Part shown: positions 5,957 through 12,347 of the stretch, one piece after another
Layout of the letters: each line of letters opens with the position of its first letter
How positions within the stretch are numbered: position 1 is the stretch's first letter
DNA from: CAYUZU01 sp964448675
GTDB taxonomy: Bacteria; Planctomycetota; Phycisphaerae; UBA1845; Fen-1342
Assembly: GCA_964448675.1 (NCBI GenBank)
Contig: CAYUZU010000051.1
Span: 1 to 16,628, forward strand
Length of the DNA: 16,628 bases
Reading direction: 5' to 3'
Notes under the pieces: model-generated
What the model was told of the DNA's origin: nothing
Databases searched by the model: none
The model's input: the letters and a program-made list of their open reading frames with translations, nothing else
Made by a program: the position numbers and the translations under genes

Positions 5957-7758
5957 CAGAACGGCACCTCGTCATAGACCCGCTGCTCGTACTCCTCCCG
6001 CGACACCCAGCGCAGCCATTGGCCGCACCACGCGCAGACCTCCTGGCCGGCGTACGGGCCCTTGCCCGGCTGCAGGGTCCGATCGTCACGCCCACACTGC
6101 GGACAAGCGGCATCCACGGGGACGGACGGATCACCGGCCTCGTCACCCCAGGCGGGAATCTCCCCCAACCGATAGGCGACCACCCGATCGAAGTCGTCGT
6201 CCGCGCGGCGCTGCACCGTGATCGCCAGTGTCGGCGCCAGCGCTCCGGCCTCGGCCAGCACCACCGCCGCATCCGCCGTGGCCGGCAAGGGCGCGAGCGA
6301 GCGCGCCTGCCACCACTGCTCAGCCTTGTGCCGCGCGAAACCGCTGTGCTCAAAGCAGACCCACTCCGAGACATATGTCTGGAACCCGATCTTGTAGTCC
6401 ACGCGCATGGTGCGTGGCGCATCGGGCGGTGCGCCACGCTTCTCGTGGACGGCGTAGAAGACCTCCGCCACTTCGTAATCGGTGCGCGTGACTTCGTCAG
6501 AGAGGATCGCGTCGGTACCCGCGGTGGCGCGGTGCTTCTGCCGCTCGGGCGGCGGGAACGCATGTCCGCACTCCGGGCAGATCGCGTAACCGGCCGCGAT
6601 GACCGCGTGGCACTGCGGACATTCCTTCGCGGGTGCTTCACCGGTCCCGCTCCGATCAGCATCCGTAACCTGGAGCATGTCCACCGGGCCGTGCCGGAGC
6701 ACATTGCCGCCGAAGTCGAGCACCAGACAGTCGCTCTTCCCCTGATGCAGCCGGAATCCCCGTCCAACCATCTGGTAATACAGCCCGGGCGAGAGCGTCG
6801 GGCGCAGTAGCGCCACGCAGTCGATGTTCGGCGCGTCGAACCCCGTGGTCAGTACGTTGACATTGCAAAGGTACTTCAGATCGCCGCTGCGGAACCGCCG
6901 CAACGTCTCATCGCGTTCGAACGGCAGCGTCTCGCCGCAGATGAAGCCACATTCAGCGTTGTGCCGCGACTGGAGGGTGTCGGCGACATGCTGCCCGTGC
7001 TTGACCCCCGCGGCGAAGATCAGCACAGAACGACGCTCGCGCGTGTGCTCGATGATTTCCCGGCACGCCGAGCGGACGAGGTTCTCATCATCCATGAGCT
7101 CCTCGACCTCGCTCGCGATGTACTCGCCGCCACGCACGTGCAGTTGGTCGGTGTCGGGCTTCAATGTGCCGGCGCGGGTCCGCAGCGGACACAGGTAGCC
7201 CTGCACGATCAACTCGCGCACGCCGATCTCGTAGCAGATGGCGTTCAGGATGTGGTCGGGGGCACAGATCGTCCCGCTCTTCATCCGGAACGGCGTGGCG
7301 GTGAAGCCGATTACGCGCACGTGCGGGTTGATCACCCGCATGTCGGCCAGGAATTGCCGGTACATCCCCTCGCCGTCGGGCGGGATCAGATGGGCTTCAT
7401 CGACGATCGCCAGGTCGACCGGCCCCACGTCGCAGGCCTTCTGGTAGACCGACTGGATGCCCGCGATTGTGACGGCGTAGCCGAGGTCGCGGCGTTTCAG
7501 CCCAGCCGAGTAGATGCCCACGGGGACGTCCGGTGCAATCGTTCGCAACTTGTCGACGGCCTGCTCGAGCAGTTCCTTCACGTGCGCGAGGATCAGTACC
7601 TTCCCGCCCCAGCGCTGCACCGCGTCGCGGCAGATGGTCGCGATGCAGGGGGTCTTGCCGCCGGCGGTCGGGATGACCACGCAGGGGTGATCATCCCGCT
7701 CGCGCAGATGGCGGTAGACCGCCTCGACCGCGTCATTCTGGTAGGGACGTAGGATCAT
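5956..7758 (-). CDS. Superfamily 2 DEAD/DEAH-type helicase with zinc ribbons
   Basis: This 600-residue ATP-dependent helicase resembles the UvrB/ResIII-type SF2 helicases found in phage replication modules. Visible motifs are the Q-like LRPYQNDAV at 3-11, Walker A PTAGGKT at 30-36, DEAH box VDEAH at 119-123, motif III GFTATPFR at 151-158, motif V VLTTGFDAPNID at 302-313, and motif VI YYQMVGRGFRLH at 327-338. A zinc ribbon follows (CPQCHAV...CPECGHAF, about 380-401), and a second CPQC...CAWC pair lies close to the C-terminus. The ATG at 7758 overlaps the preceding stop as ATGA; an open frame extends further upstream, but that part is antisense to nothing conserved and lacks helicase similarity. 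It probably unwinds DNA at the fork or during recombination. Confidence 0.93.
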   Translation of the reverse strand: MILRPYQNDAVEAVYRHLRERDDHPCVVIPTAGGKTPCIATICRDAVQRWGGKVLILAHVKELLEQAVDKLRTIAPDVPVGIYSAGLKRRDLGYAVTIAGIQSVYQKACDVGPVDLAIVDEAHLIPPDGEGMYRQFLADMRVINPHVRVIGFTATPFRMKSGTICAPDHILNAICYEIGVRELIVQGYLCPLRTRAGTLKPDTDQLHVRGGEYIASEVEELMDDENLVRSACREIIEHTRERRSVLIFAAGVKHGQHVADTLQSRHNAECGFICGETLPFERDETLRRFRSGDLKYLCNVNVLTTGFDAPNIDCVALLRPTLSPGLYYQMVGRGFRLHQGKSDCLVLDFGGNVLRHGPVDMLQVTDADRSGTGEAPAKECPQCHAVIAAGYAICPECGHAFPPPERQKHRATAGTDAILSDEVTRTDYEVAEVFYAVHEKRGAPPDAPRTMRVDYKIGFQTYVSEWVCFEHSGFARHKAEQWWQARSLAPLPATADAAVVLAEAGALAPTLAITVQRRADDDFDRVVAYRLGEIPAWGDEAGDPSVPVDAACPQCGRDDRTLQPGKGPYAGQEVCAWCGQWLRWVSREEYEQRVYDEVPF

Positions 7759-8012
7759 TGTTGCAGCGTCTCGCTCAACACCTGTTCGAGAATCAGCTCG
7801 CGATGGCCCAGCCGGCGCAACAGCCGGCCACCCGCGCGCCGGAGCTCCGCTTCGACCACGTTGAAGGCATCCATTGCCTCGCTTTCGCCAGCACGGCGAT
7901 GGCGCGACATGGACCGAGCCTCGAACCAATCGGCCAGCGCCACGTACCGCAGGGCGGCGCCAATCAGTTCAGACTCGAGGGCGCGTCCATCGGGAACCCG
8001 GGATTGCTGCAT
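7755..8012 (-). CDS. Small helical hypothetical protein
   Basis: An 85-residue, Arg- and Glu-rich protein, probably all alpha, with no recognised domain. The ATG at 8012 has GGAG five bases upstream and overlaps the end of the RusA-like gene by 49 bases in another frame. Its stop overlaps the helicase ATG as ATGA, so it sits in an unbroken coupled run between resolvase and helicase. The larger open frame extending upstream to 8426 is a shadow of the RusA and DUF669 genes. Confidence 0.6.
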   Translation of the reverse strand: MQQSRVPDGRALESELIGAALRYVALADWFEARSMSRHRRAGESEAMDAFNVVEAELRRAGGRLLRRLGHRELILEQVLSETLQQ

Positions 8013-8356
8013 GACCTCTCCGCAATGCGCACGATCGCCTTGCCGCCCGGAACGACCTCGGCTTTCTCGGTGAGCAGCCAGACGACCTGTGAGTCGTCGT
8101 GGAAGGCGCCGCCGTGTTCCAGCGCGTCCAGCAGGGCCTTCTGCACGTTGTCGATGTCGCGCCGCCGGCGGTCGGGCGGATACACCTCGACCGCGACCGC
8201 CAGCCGCCCGTTCATGGGCCGCACACCCGCCGCCGCGAGGGCAGTGCCCACCGCCTTGCGGAACGTGCGCCCGCTGCGGCTGATCAGCGTCCGCCCGCGA
8301 TAGTGCCGCCAGTAGTGGTTGACGCTGGGCGGGTAGGGCAGCTCGAGCGTGATCAC
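7964..8356 (-). CDS. rusA: RusA-type Holliday junction resolvase
   Basis: A 130-residue endonuclease that resolves four-way DNA junctions. Family features are the N-terminal LPYPPSVNHYWR at 6-17 and the catalytic block RRRDIDNVQKALLDAL at 64-79 with D67, D69 and K73, followed by HDDSQV with D87/D88. These fit the three essential aspartates and the lysine known from E. coli RusA. I chose the GTG at 8356: GGAG lies six bases upstream, and it overlaps the DUF669 stop as GTGA, the same junction style as its neighbours. A GTG at 8368 is possible but lacks a good Shine-Dalgarno. It would process recombination or replication intermediates made by the adjacent exonuclease and annealase. Confidence 0.92.
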   Translation of the reverse strand: MITLELPYPPSVNHYWRHYRGRTLISRSGRTFRKAVGTALAAAGVRPMNGRLAVAVEVYPPDRRRRDIDNVQKALLDALEHGGAFHDDSQVVWLLTEKAEVVPGGKAIVRIAERSCSNPGFPMDAPSSLN

Positions 8357-8808
8357 GGCCGTCTCCACGGCGGCGTGTTGCTCGCGGCCTGCGGCGCCGG
8401 GCTGGCCTCCGCGTCCTTGGCGGCATACCCCTTGATCTCGTTGGTCAACTCGCCGGTGTCCTGGCGCTTCTTCAGCTTCACGGCGATGACCAGTGGCAGG
8501 TTGTGCAGCTCGACGCTGTCCTTCGGCGCCATCACGCCGACGGCCCGGCAGATCGCCGACAACTCGCCGCGCGCGATCTTCACCGTGGTCGGGTTCGCGT
8601 TGTCGAGGTTCAGGCGGGCCCAGACGAAGCGCCCCTTGTACGGGCCCTCGAGAATCTGGAACGTGAGCTGCAGGTACTGCCCGCTGCCGTTCTTGGTCGG
8701 TTTCATCTCCGACTCGATGATGGCGGCGAGGTACTTACCCGCCGGCAGCGGTTCGAAGTCGGCGGCGGGCTCGACAGTGCGGGCATCAAAGCCGTTGAGG
8801 TCAGCCAT
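8353..8808 (-). CDS. DUF669 family protein, putative phage ssDNA-binding protein
   Basis: A 151-residue protein with the DUF669 pattern: LPAGKYLAAIIESEMKPTKNG (about 21-41, paraphrased hallmark), QYLQLTFQILEGPYKGR at 44-60, then ARLNLDNAN at 64-72, and LPLVIAVKLKKR near 104-115. Family members are regularly found next to AAA_24/Sak4 ATPases in phages and are thought to bind single-stranded DNA. The low-complexity tail ending NTPPWRRP resembles the flexible, aromatic tails of SSB-like proteins. The ATG at 8808 overlaps the ATPase stop by eight bases and has GAAGGAG nine bases upstream. Function as the partner SSB is inferred from context. Confidence 0.85.
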   Translation of the reverse strand: MADLNGFDARTVEPAADFEPLPAGKYLAAIIESEMKPTKNGSGQYLQLTFQILEGPYKGRFVWARLNLDNANPTTVKIARGELSAICRAVGVMAPKDSVELHNLPLVIAVKLKKRQDTGELTNEIKGYAAKDAEASPAPQAASNTPPWRRP

Positions 8809-9595
8809 TGCTGGTGTCTCCTTCGTTCGTTGACGGGGTATGGCCATCCATTGCGGCCAGCAGCGCGGGCCAGGACAGCGGCAGTTCGGCCGGCAGGCCG
8901 AAGCGGTTCTTCGCGATGCAGGACGGGCCGCCCACGGTGCGCAGCACCCGCTCGCCACCCTCAGCCCCGAGCGCCACGGCGATCGAGCGCTTCTTGTTGA
9001 AGCCGGCGTCCTCGGTCTGCGTGCGGAACTTGCGCGTGGCGAAGAGCACCGCGTCGCACCATTCCGTGATGAGTGCGGCGGCATGCTTGTGCAGGCGGGG
9101 TGAGTAGCGGTCGTAAGCGACGGACTCGGGGTCCTCGAACTTCTCGACCTTGGCGTGCGCCAGCAGAATCACGGCCATGCCGTGCTCGTTGCGCAGCGCG
9201 TCCAGTCCGTTGAGGATCTCGCGCCACTGCGTCAGCGCGTGCGTGTACCCTTTGGCGTAGCCGCCATCGACTTTCTCGATGCTCGTGACGCCGTACTCGC
9301 GGCAGACCTCGTCCCAGATCAGGCGTTCCAGCCAGTCCAGTGTGTCGATCACGACCGTCTGATAGTCGTGCGATTCGGCGTAGAGAGCCGACAGCGCATC
9401 GACGACACTGCTGTAGTCCGTCGCGCGCGGAAACGAGTCGCAGTCGATCTGGTCGAGCCCGTCTTCGGTTTGAATGAACACCGGCTGGGGGGCTTGCGCA
9501 CCGGCGGTTGACTTGCCGATGCCTTCCGTGCCGTAAATCAGGATGCGCGGCGGGGCCGCCCGCACGCCGCGGTGAATTCTCTCGAGCAATGCCAT
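8801..9595 (-). CDS. Sak4-like RecA-fold ATPase (AAA_24), putative single-strand annealing protein
   Basis: A 264-residue P-loop ATPase of the AAA_24 family, whose phage members include the Sak4 recombinases that anneal complementary DNA strands with help from a cognate SSB. Seen here are Walker A GTEGIGKST at 22-30, Walker B TVVIDTLDWLE at 80-90, a GYAKGYTHALTQWRE segment at 112-126, sensor-like VILLAHAKVEKFEDP at 142-156, and the C-terminal RFGLPAELPLSW near 231-242. The ATG at 9595 has GAGG eight bases upstream; the longer open frame to 9703 adds only low-complexity, unconserved sequence. It lies between the exonuclease and the DUF669 gene, a normal recombination cluster order. Confidence 0.88.
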   Translation of the reverse strand: MALLERIHRGVRAAPPRILIYGTEGIGKSTAGAQAPQPVFIQTEDGLDQIDCDSFPRATDYSSVVDALSALYAESHDYQTVVIDTLDWLERLIWDEVCREYGVTSIEKVDGGYAKGYTHALTQWREILNGLDALRNEHGMAVILLAHAKVEKFEDPESVAYDRYSPRLHKHAAALITEWCDAVLFATRKFRTQTEDAGFNKKRSIAVALGAEGGERVLRTVGGPSCIAKNRFGLPAELPLSWPALLAAMDGHTPSTNEGDTSNG

Positions 9596-9689
9596 GTGGA
9601 TTCCCTCAGGTTCGTGCGTGATTCGGTGAAAACGTGGCGGGCGCCCGGGCGGGCACAGGGAGTCTGGCCGCGCTTTTGGGTCTGGCATC

Positions 9690-9704
9690 CGTGCCGGCGG
9701 CACG
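9690..9704. repeat. 15-bp GC palindrome in the exonuclease-ATPase gap
   Basis: CGTGCCGGCGGCACG is a perfect palindrome around a central G, lying 28 bases after the exonuclease stop in a 136-base gene-free gap (9596-9731). No T-tract follows on the minus strand, so it is not a clear terminator. It could be an mRNA hairpin that tunes expression between the two genes or a binding site. I see nothing else in this gap. Confidence 0.35.
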
Positions 9705-9731
9705 CCATCCCACCCGGGCCCCGCACACGAC

Positions 9732-10547
9732 TCAGGCCGCGCTCAACACGCGGATCTCCTCGTACAACGTTGGCCACGCGTTCCGCGTCTGGCAGACTTG
9801 CAGACGGCGGATCGCGGTCTCGTTCTCGCGCTGTGCCTGCGCGAGCGACGCTTCGTCGACTCGCCACACGCCGCAGCGGAAGGGCTCCTTCTTCTCGACC
9901 GCGATGATGTGGACCGGGACCAGCAGCTGCACCAGTACCTGTGCCAGGACGGCGCGGTAGAACGCGAGCTGGTGGATGTAGCCGTAGCGCCGCGCGTCGG
10001 CCTCGAACCAGGTCAGGTCGTCGCAGGTCTTGAGGTCCACGATCCCGCGGTGCGGATGCACCCAGTCCGGTCGAATCTGACACGGCGCTTCGCAGTACTC
10101 GGTGCGCACCACACCTTCGGCCTGGCCGTACAGCAGCAGGTCGACCGCTTCGTCATTCTGTGCCAGGCCGGTGGCGAGGTTCCCGATGAGCTCCACCTGG
10201 TCCGCCGTCAGGACCGGCTTGCCCTGCGCGGCCGCCCAGTCGGCGAACGCCTTGGTCTGCGTGCCGAACGGTCGGCCCGTTTTCGGGTTGATGGGGCCGC
10301 CGACTGCATAGCGGTCTTGGTACGCCGCATTGCCTTCGAGCAGGCGGCAGTGCGCCGCCCGGCCGACCAGATAGGCGGGCGTCTCGCGCCGCTCAATCTG
10401 GCCGGCCACGCGCTGGGCGTAGAGCAAGGGACACTTGCGGAAGTCCGCGAGCAGGTGGCTCGAGAGGTACTTGCCCGCCTGCTCGTGGTACACGGCTTCG
10501 GGTTCCGTCGTCAGTACGCTGAGGTCGATTGAGAAGGACTCGTCCAT
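9732..10547 (-). CDS. RecE-like PD-(D/E)XK exonuclease
   Basis: A 271-residue nuclease that probably resects double-stranded DNA ends to give the single strands used by the downstream Sak4-like protein. Motifs in order are a substrate-side H in GRAAHCRLLEG at 62-72, the catalytic D161 in RPDW, D171-L-K173-T in GIVDLKT at 168-174, and the YGYIHQLAFY motif at 188-197 with Q193 and Y197. This is the set expected of the RecE/lambda-exonuclease-type group often annotated as a PDDEXK or DUF3799 protein. The ATG at 10547 has AGGAG five bases upstream. A copy of the bipartite putative promoter lies 31 bases before the start, so this may be the first gene of the long recombination-replication operon. 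Confidence 0.9.
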   Translation of the reverse strand: MDESFSIDLSVLTTEPEAVYHEQAGKYLSSHLLADFRKCPLLYAQRVAGQIERRETPAYLVGRAAHCRLLEGNAAYQDRYAVGGPINPKTGRPFGTQTKAFADWAAAQGKPVLTADQVELIGNLATGLAQNDEAVDLLLYGQAEGVVRTEYCEAPCQIRPDWVHPHRGIVDLKTCDDLTWFEADARRYGYIHQLAFYRAVLAQVLVQLLVPVHIIAVEKKEPFRCGVWRVDEASLAQAQRENETAIRRLQVCQTRNAWPTLYEEIRVLSAA

Positions 10548-10577
10548 GCCGGCTCCTGTGGTTGGCGTATGCGTTCG

Positions 10578-10613
10578 CCCCACTACATCTGCGTGCCGAC
10601 CGGTTCTGTCGCG
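10578..10613 (-). promoter_or_regulatory. Bipartite motif, copy 1: putative element-specific promoter or operator
   Basis: Read on the minus strand: CGCGACAG (10606-10613), a 10-base variable spacer, then CACGCAGATGTAG (10583-10595) followed by a CCC/GGG-side extension to 10578. The same two blocks with the same spacer length occur at 16578-16608. The GCGACA part matches four of six bases of a -35 TTGACA, and GATGTA lies 17 bases downstream where a -10 box would be, but GATGTA is a poor housekeeping -10. The motif fills the 71-base gap between the sigma gene and the exonuclease gene. Recognition by the encoded sigma factor is inferred. Confidence 0.55.
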
Positions 10614-10618
10614 GCCGT

Positions 10619-11173
10619 TCATGCCACACCGTCCAATCCCGCCTCAACGAAACGGCGCCGAATGTCCGCCATCGCGCGATAGACGGTGCTGCGATGCAAC
10701 CGCAGCCGCTTCGCCACCTCGGCCGGCGTGAACACCTGCAGTTCCTCGCAGATCCGCCGCAGTTGCTTCGGCAGGCCGTCGATCAGCTCGGCCAGGTCGA
10801 TCGCCAAGGCGGTGCGGTCGCACAGGGAACGCTCGCCACGGTGGACGTCGTTCGCGGGCGGGTGGAAATCCTCGAGGACCGACATCGGCGTCGGGTGCAG
10901 GGCCTCGTGTTTCTGGCGGTTGGCGAGCCCTCGCGCCAGGTGCAGGTAGAAGCGGTCGAGGACGCGTGTGATGAAGGTGTTGCGCTTGGAGCGCGCCGGG
11001 TCGTACCGTGCGCTGGCCTCCAGCAGCTCGACAATCATGTCCTGCCGCAAGTCCTCGGCCGTGTGCTCGTCGAGGTGGAAAGCCTCGACCAAGCGGCCGA
11101 CGCGGTAGTCGATGCGGGCGAGGGCGTAGTCGTCGATGCAGTTGTCAGGGGTGAGGGCGGTTTGCGTTGCCAT
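10619..11173 (-). CDS. Sigma-70 family (ECF-like) RNA polymerase sigma factor
   Basis: A 184-residue two-domain sigma factor. Region 2 spans about residues 25-85 (TAEDLRQDMIVELLEASARYD at 38-58 in pieces, then TFITRVLDRFYLHLAR), and region 4 about 128-178, with a helix-turn-helix at 149-172 (TPAEVAKRLRLH-RSTVYRAMADIRRR). Regions 1 and 3 are absent, as in ECF factors; a loop at 88-120 joins the domains. The ATG at 11173 has GGAG eight bases upstream, and that GGAG lies in a small palindrome (11182-11194). It should bind host core RNA polymerase and redirect it to element promoters; the two-copy motif at 10578 and 16578 is the obvious candidate target. No anti-sigma gene is adjacent. Confidence 0.85.
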   Translation of the reverse strand: MATQTALTPDNCIDDYALARIDYRVGRLVEAFHLDEHTAEDLRQDMIVELLEASARYDPARSKRNTFITRVLDRFYLHLARGLANRQKHEALHPTPMSVLEDFHPPANDVHRGERSLCDRTALAIDLAELIDGLPKQLRRICEELQVFTPAEVAKRLRLHRSTVYRAMADIRRRFVEAGLDGVA

Positions 11174-11181
11174 CTGCAGTT

Positions 11182-11239
11182 CTCCGCAGCGGAGGGGAAA
11201 GACCGCGGCCCACGACGGGCCGCACCGCCCTCCGGGCGG
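11182..11239 (-). promoter_or_regulatory. Hairpin-rich leader of the sigma factor gene
   Basis: Three inverted repeats sit in the 5' leader: CCGCCC/GGGCGG with a 3-base loop at 11225-11239, GCGGCCC/GGGCCGC with a 5-base loop at 11205-11223, and CTCCGC/GCGGAG at 11182-11194. The last includes the GGAG ribosome binding site of the sigma gene, so folding would hide it. No U-tracts follow the hairpins, so control at translation seems more likely than termination. No known riboswitch class is recognised. Confidence 0.45.
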
Positions 11240-11263
11240 GTTGCAGATGACGACGTGAAAACT

Positions 11264-11280
11264 CTTGCAATGACTGCAAG
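11264..11280. promoter_or_regulatory. Operator-like 17-bp palindrome CTTGCA-N5-TGCAAG
   Basis: A perfect 6-bp dyad with a 5-bp spacer lies about 90 bases upstream of the sigma gene start and 30 bases downstream of the terminator, where the sigma promoter should be. Size and symmetry fit a dimeric HTH repressor site. The cognate regulator is unknown; the small HTH proteins at 11379 and 13741 are possible candidates. Confidence 0.4.
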
Positions 11281-11309
11281 TCGTTATTCAGCAGTGTGAT
11301 GTGCGCATG

Positions 11310-11354
11310 AAAAAAGCTTTTGCAGTTGCGCCTATTGCGCGTAACTGCAAAAGC
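11310..11354 (-). terminator. Rho-independent terminator after the two-gene cassette
   Basis: Perfect 12-bp arms GCTTTTGCAGTT (11316-11327) and AACTGCAAAAGC (11343-11354) continue inward through a GCGC/GCGC pair. On the minus strand the hairpin is followed directly by six T residues (11315-11310). It lies 25 bases after the stop at 11379, so it ends the transcript of the two-gene cassette and insulates the sigma gene. Confidence 0.88.
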
Positions 11355-11378
11355 AGTGAGTTTCAGGAGGGTTACTGG

Positions 11379-12347
11379 CTACTTGCCGTAGCGGAGGAGC
11401 TGCTCGGGATCGTTTGCTATTTCGTACAGCCGCTTGACCTGTGGATCAGCTTTGAAGCAGCGAGTGACTTGGTATGGCTGAAGCCCCGCGAGTCTCCCCA
11501 GTTCAGTCTTCGTCAGGAACTTAACGACGCGAGCACCTTTGCCAGCATCGATGTTAGCCACAACGCCGTCGCGGGCTGAGTAGACATGCTCCACCAGCGC
11601 TTTCTTGGTCTTTTCAACCATTGCCGTCAACGATGCGCGACGGGCTTGAGGCTTCTTGTTGCGGTAGTTGCTGGGCAGCGTCAACTTGACCATCTGCGCG
11701 AACGCCTGCAGGTACTCTTCCCAGGATTCTGTTTCGACGAGCCCATCGTCCTCAAGACTAACGACCTCGCTGAGTGGCACCAGGAGCATGTTGCCCGTCT
11801 GCGCGGCACTCTCGGTCGTGTCGGTCCAGTTCATGCGACTCGGGGTAAACAGGATCGCCCCGGGCCGATGAGAACGGTGCTGGAGCTCGAGAACCTGCTC
11901 GCGGAGTGCCTTTCGATTGGGGCAGAGCAGAAGGAACACTGGGAAGCTGGCGGCCTTCTTCGGCTCCCAATTGCCGATCTGCAGGCACCGGGTGGCCTGC
12001 TCAACCGGCGTCTTTGCGATGTTCACGCCGTCCAGAGCGTTGCAGATGGCAGACCGTAGCAGGCGAAGATCGAGTTGGTAGAGAATGATGTCATTGGCCT
12101 CCAGGGCCAGACGATTGCGCCAGTCAGAGTCACCTATCGCGACGATATTCTGGTCTGCATGGCGGATCACTTTGAGCGGACGCCCGGCGCGCGGGTTCGG
12201 ATATGTGCGTGCGACCCGTTCCAGGGGCGTAAGCATCCCCTGGAAGGCGACCAGGTTTCCATCAGCATGACTGCGCCATTCAGCCATCACCGCCGTTCGG
12301 CCGGTGCGGGATTCAACCCACTGCCACAGCGACTCTGCTTTCGGCAT
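11379..12347 (-). CDS. Uncharacterised protein with C-terminal HTH, second gene of a two-gene cassette
   Basis: A 322-residue protein I do not recognise. The N-terminal 200 residues look like a mixed alpha/beta domain (FPVFLLLCPNRKALREQVLEL at about 135-155, then RPGAILFTPSR at 161-171) with no P-loop, nuclease or kinase motif I can name. The C-terminus, about 240-320, is basic then HTH-like: LTKTELGRLAGLQPYQVTRCF at 278-298 (shown as the core of the HTH), followed by QVKRLYEIANDPEQLL. It starts at ATG 12347 with GGAGG eight bases upstream, and overlaps the end of its partner by 35 bases. The intrinsic terminator follows closely. Some lines of the gene have only about 52-53% GC against 70-78% in neighbouring replication genes, suggesting separate origin. 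It could be a regulator or a DNA-binding arm of a defence-like system. Confidence 0.8.
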   Translation of the reverse strand: MPKAESLWQWVESRTGRTAVMAEWRSHADGNLVAFQGMLTPLERVARTYPNPRAGRPLKVIRHADQNIVAIGDSDWRNRLALEANDIILYQLDLRLLRSAICNALDGVNIAKTPVEQATRCLQIGNWEPKKAASFPVFLLLCPNRKALREQVLELQHRSHRPGAILFTPSRMNWTDTTESAAQTGNMLLVPLSEVVSLEDDGLVETESWEEYLQAFAQMVKLTLPSNYRNKKPQARRASLTAMVEKTKKALVEHVYSARDGVVANIDAGKGARVVKFLTKTELGRLAGLQPYQVTRCFKADPQVKRLYEIANDPEQLLRYGK

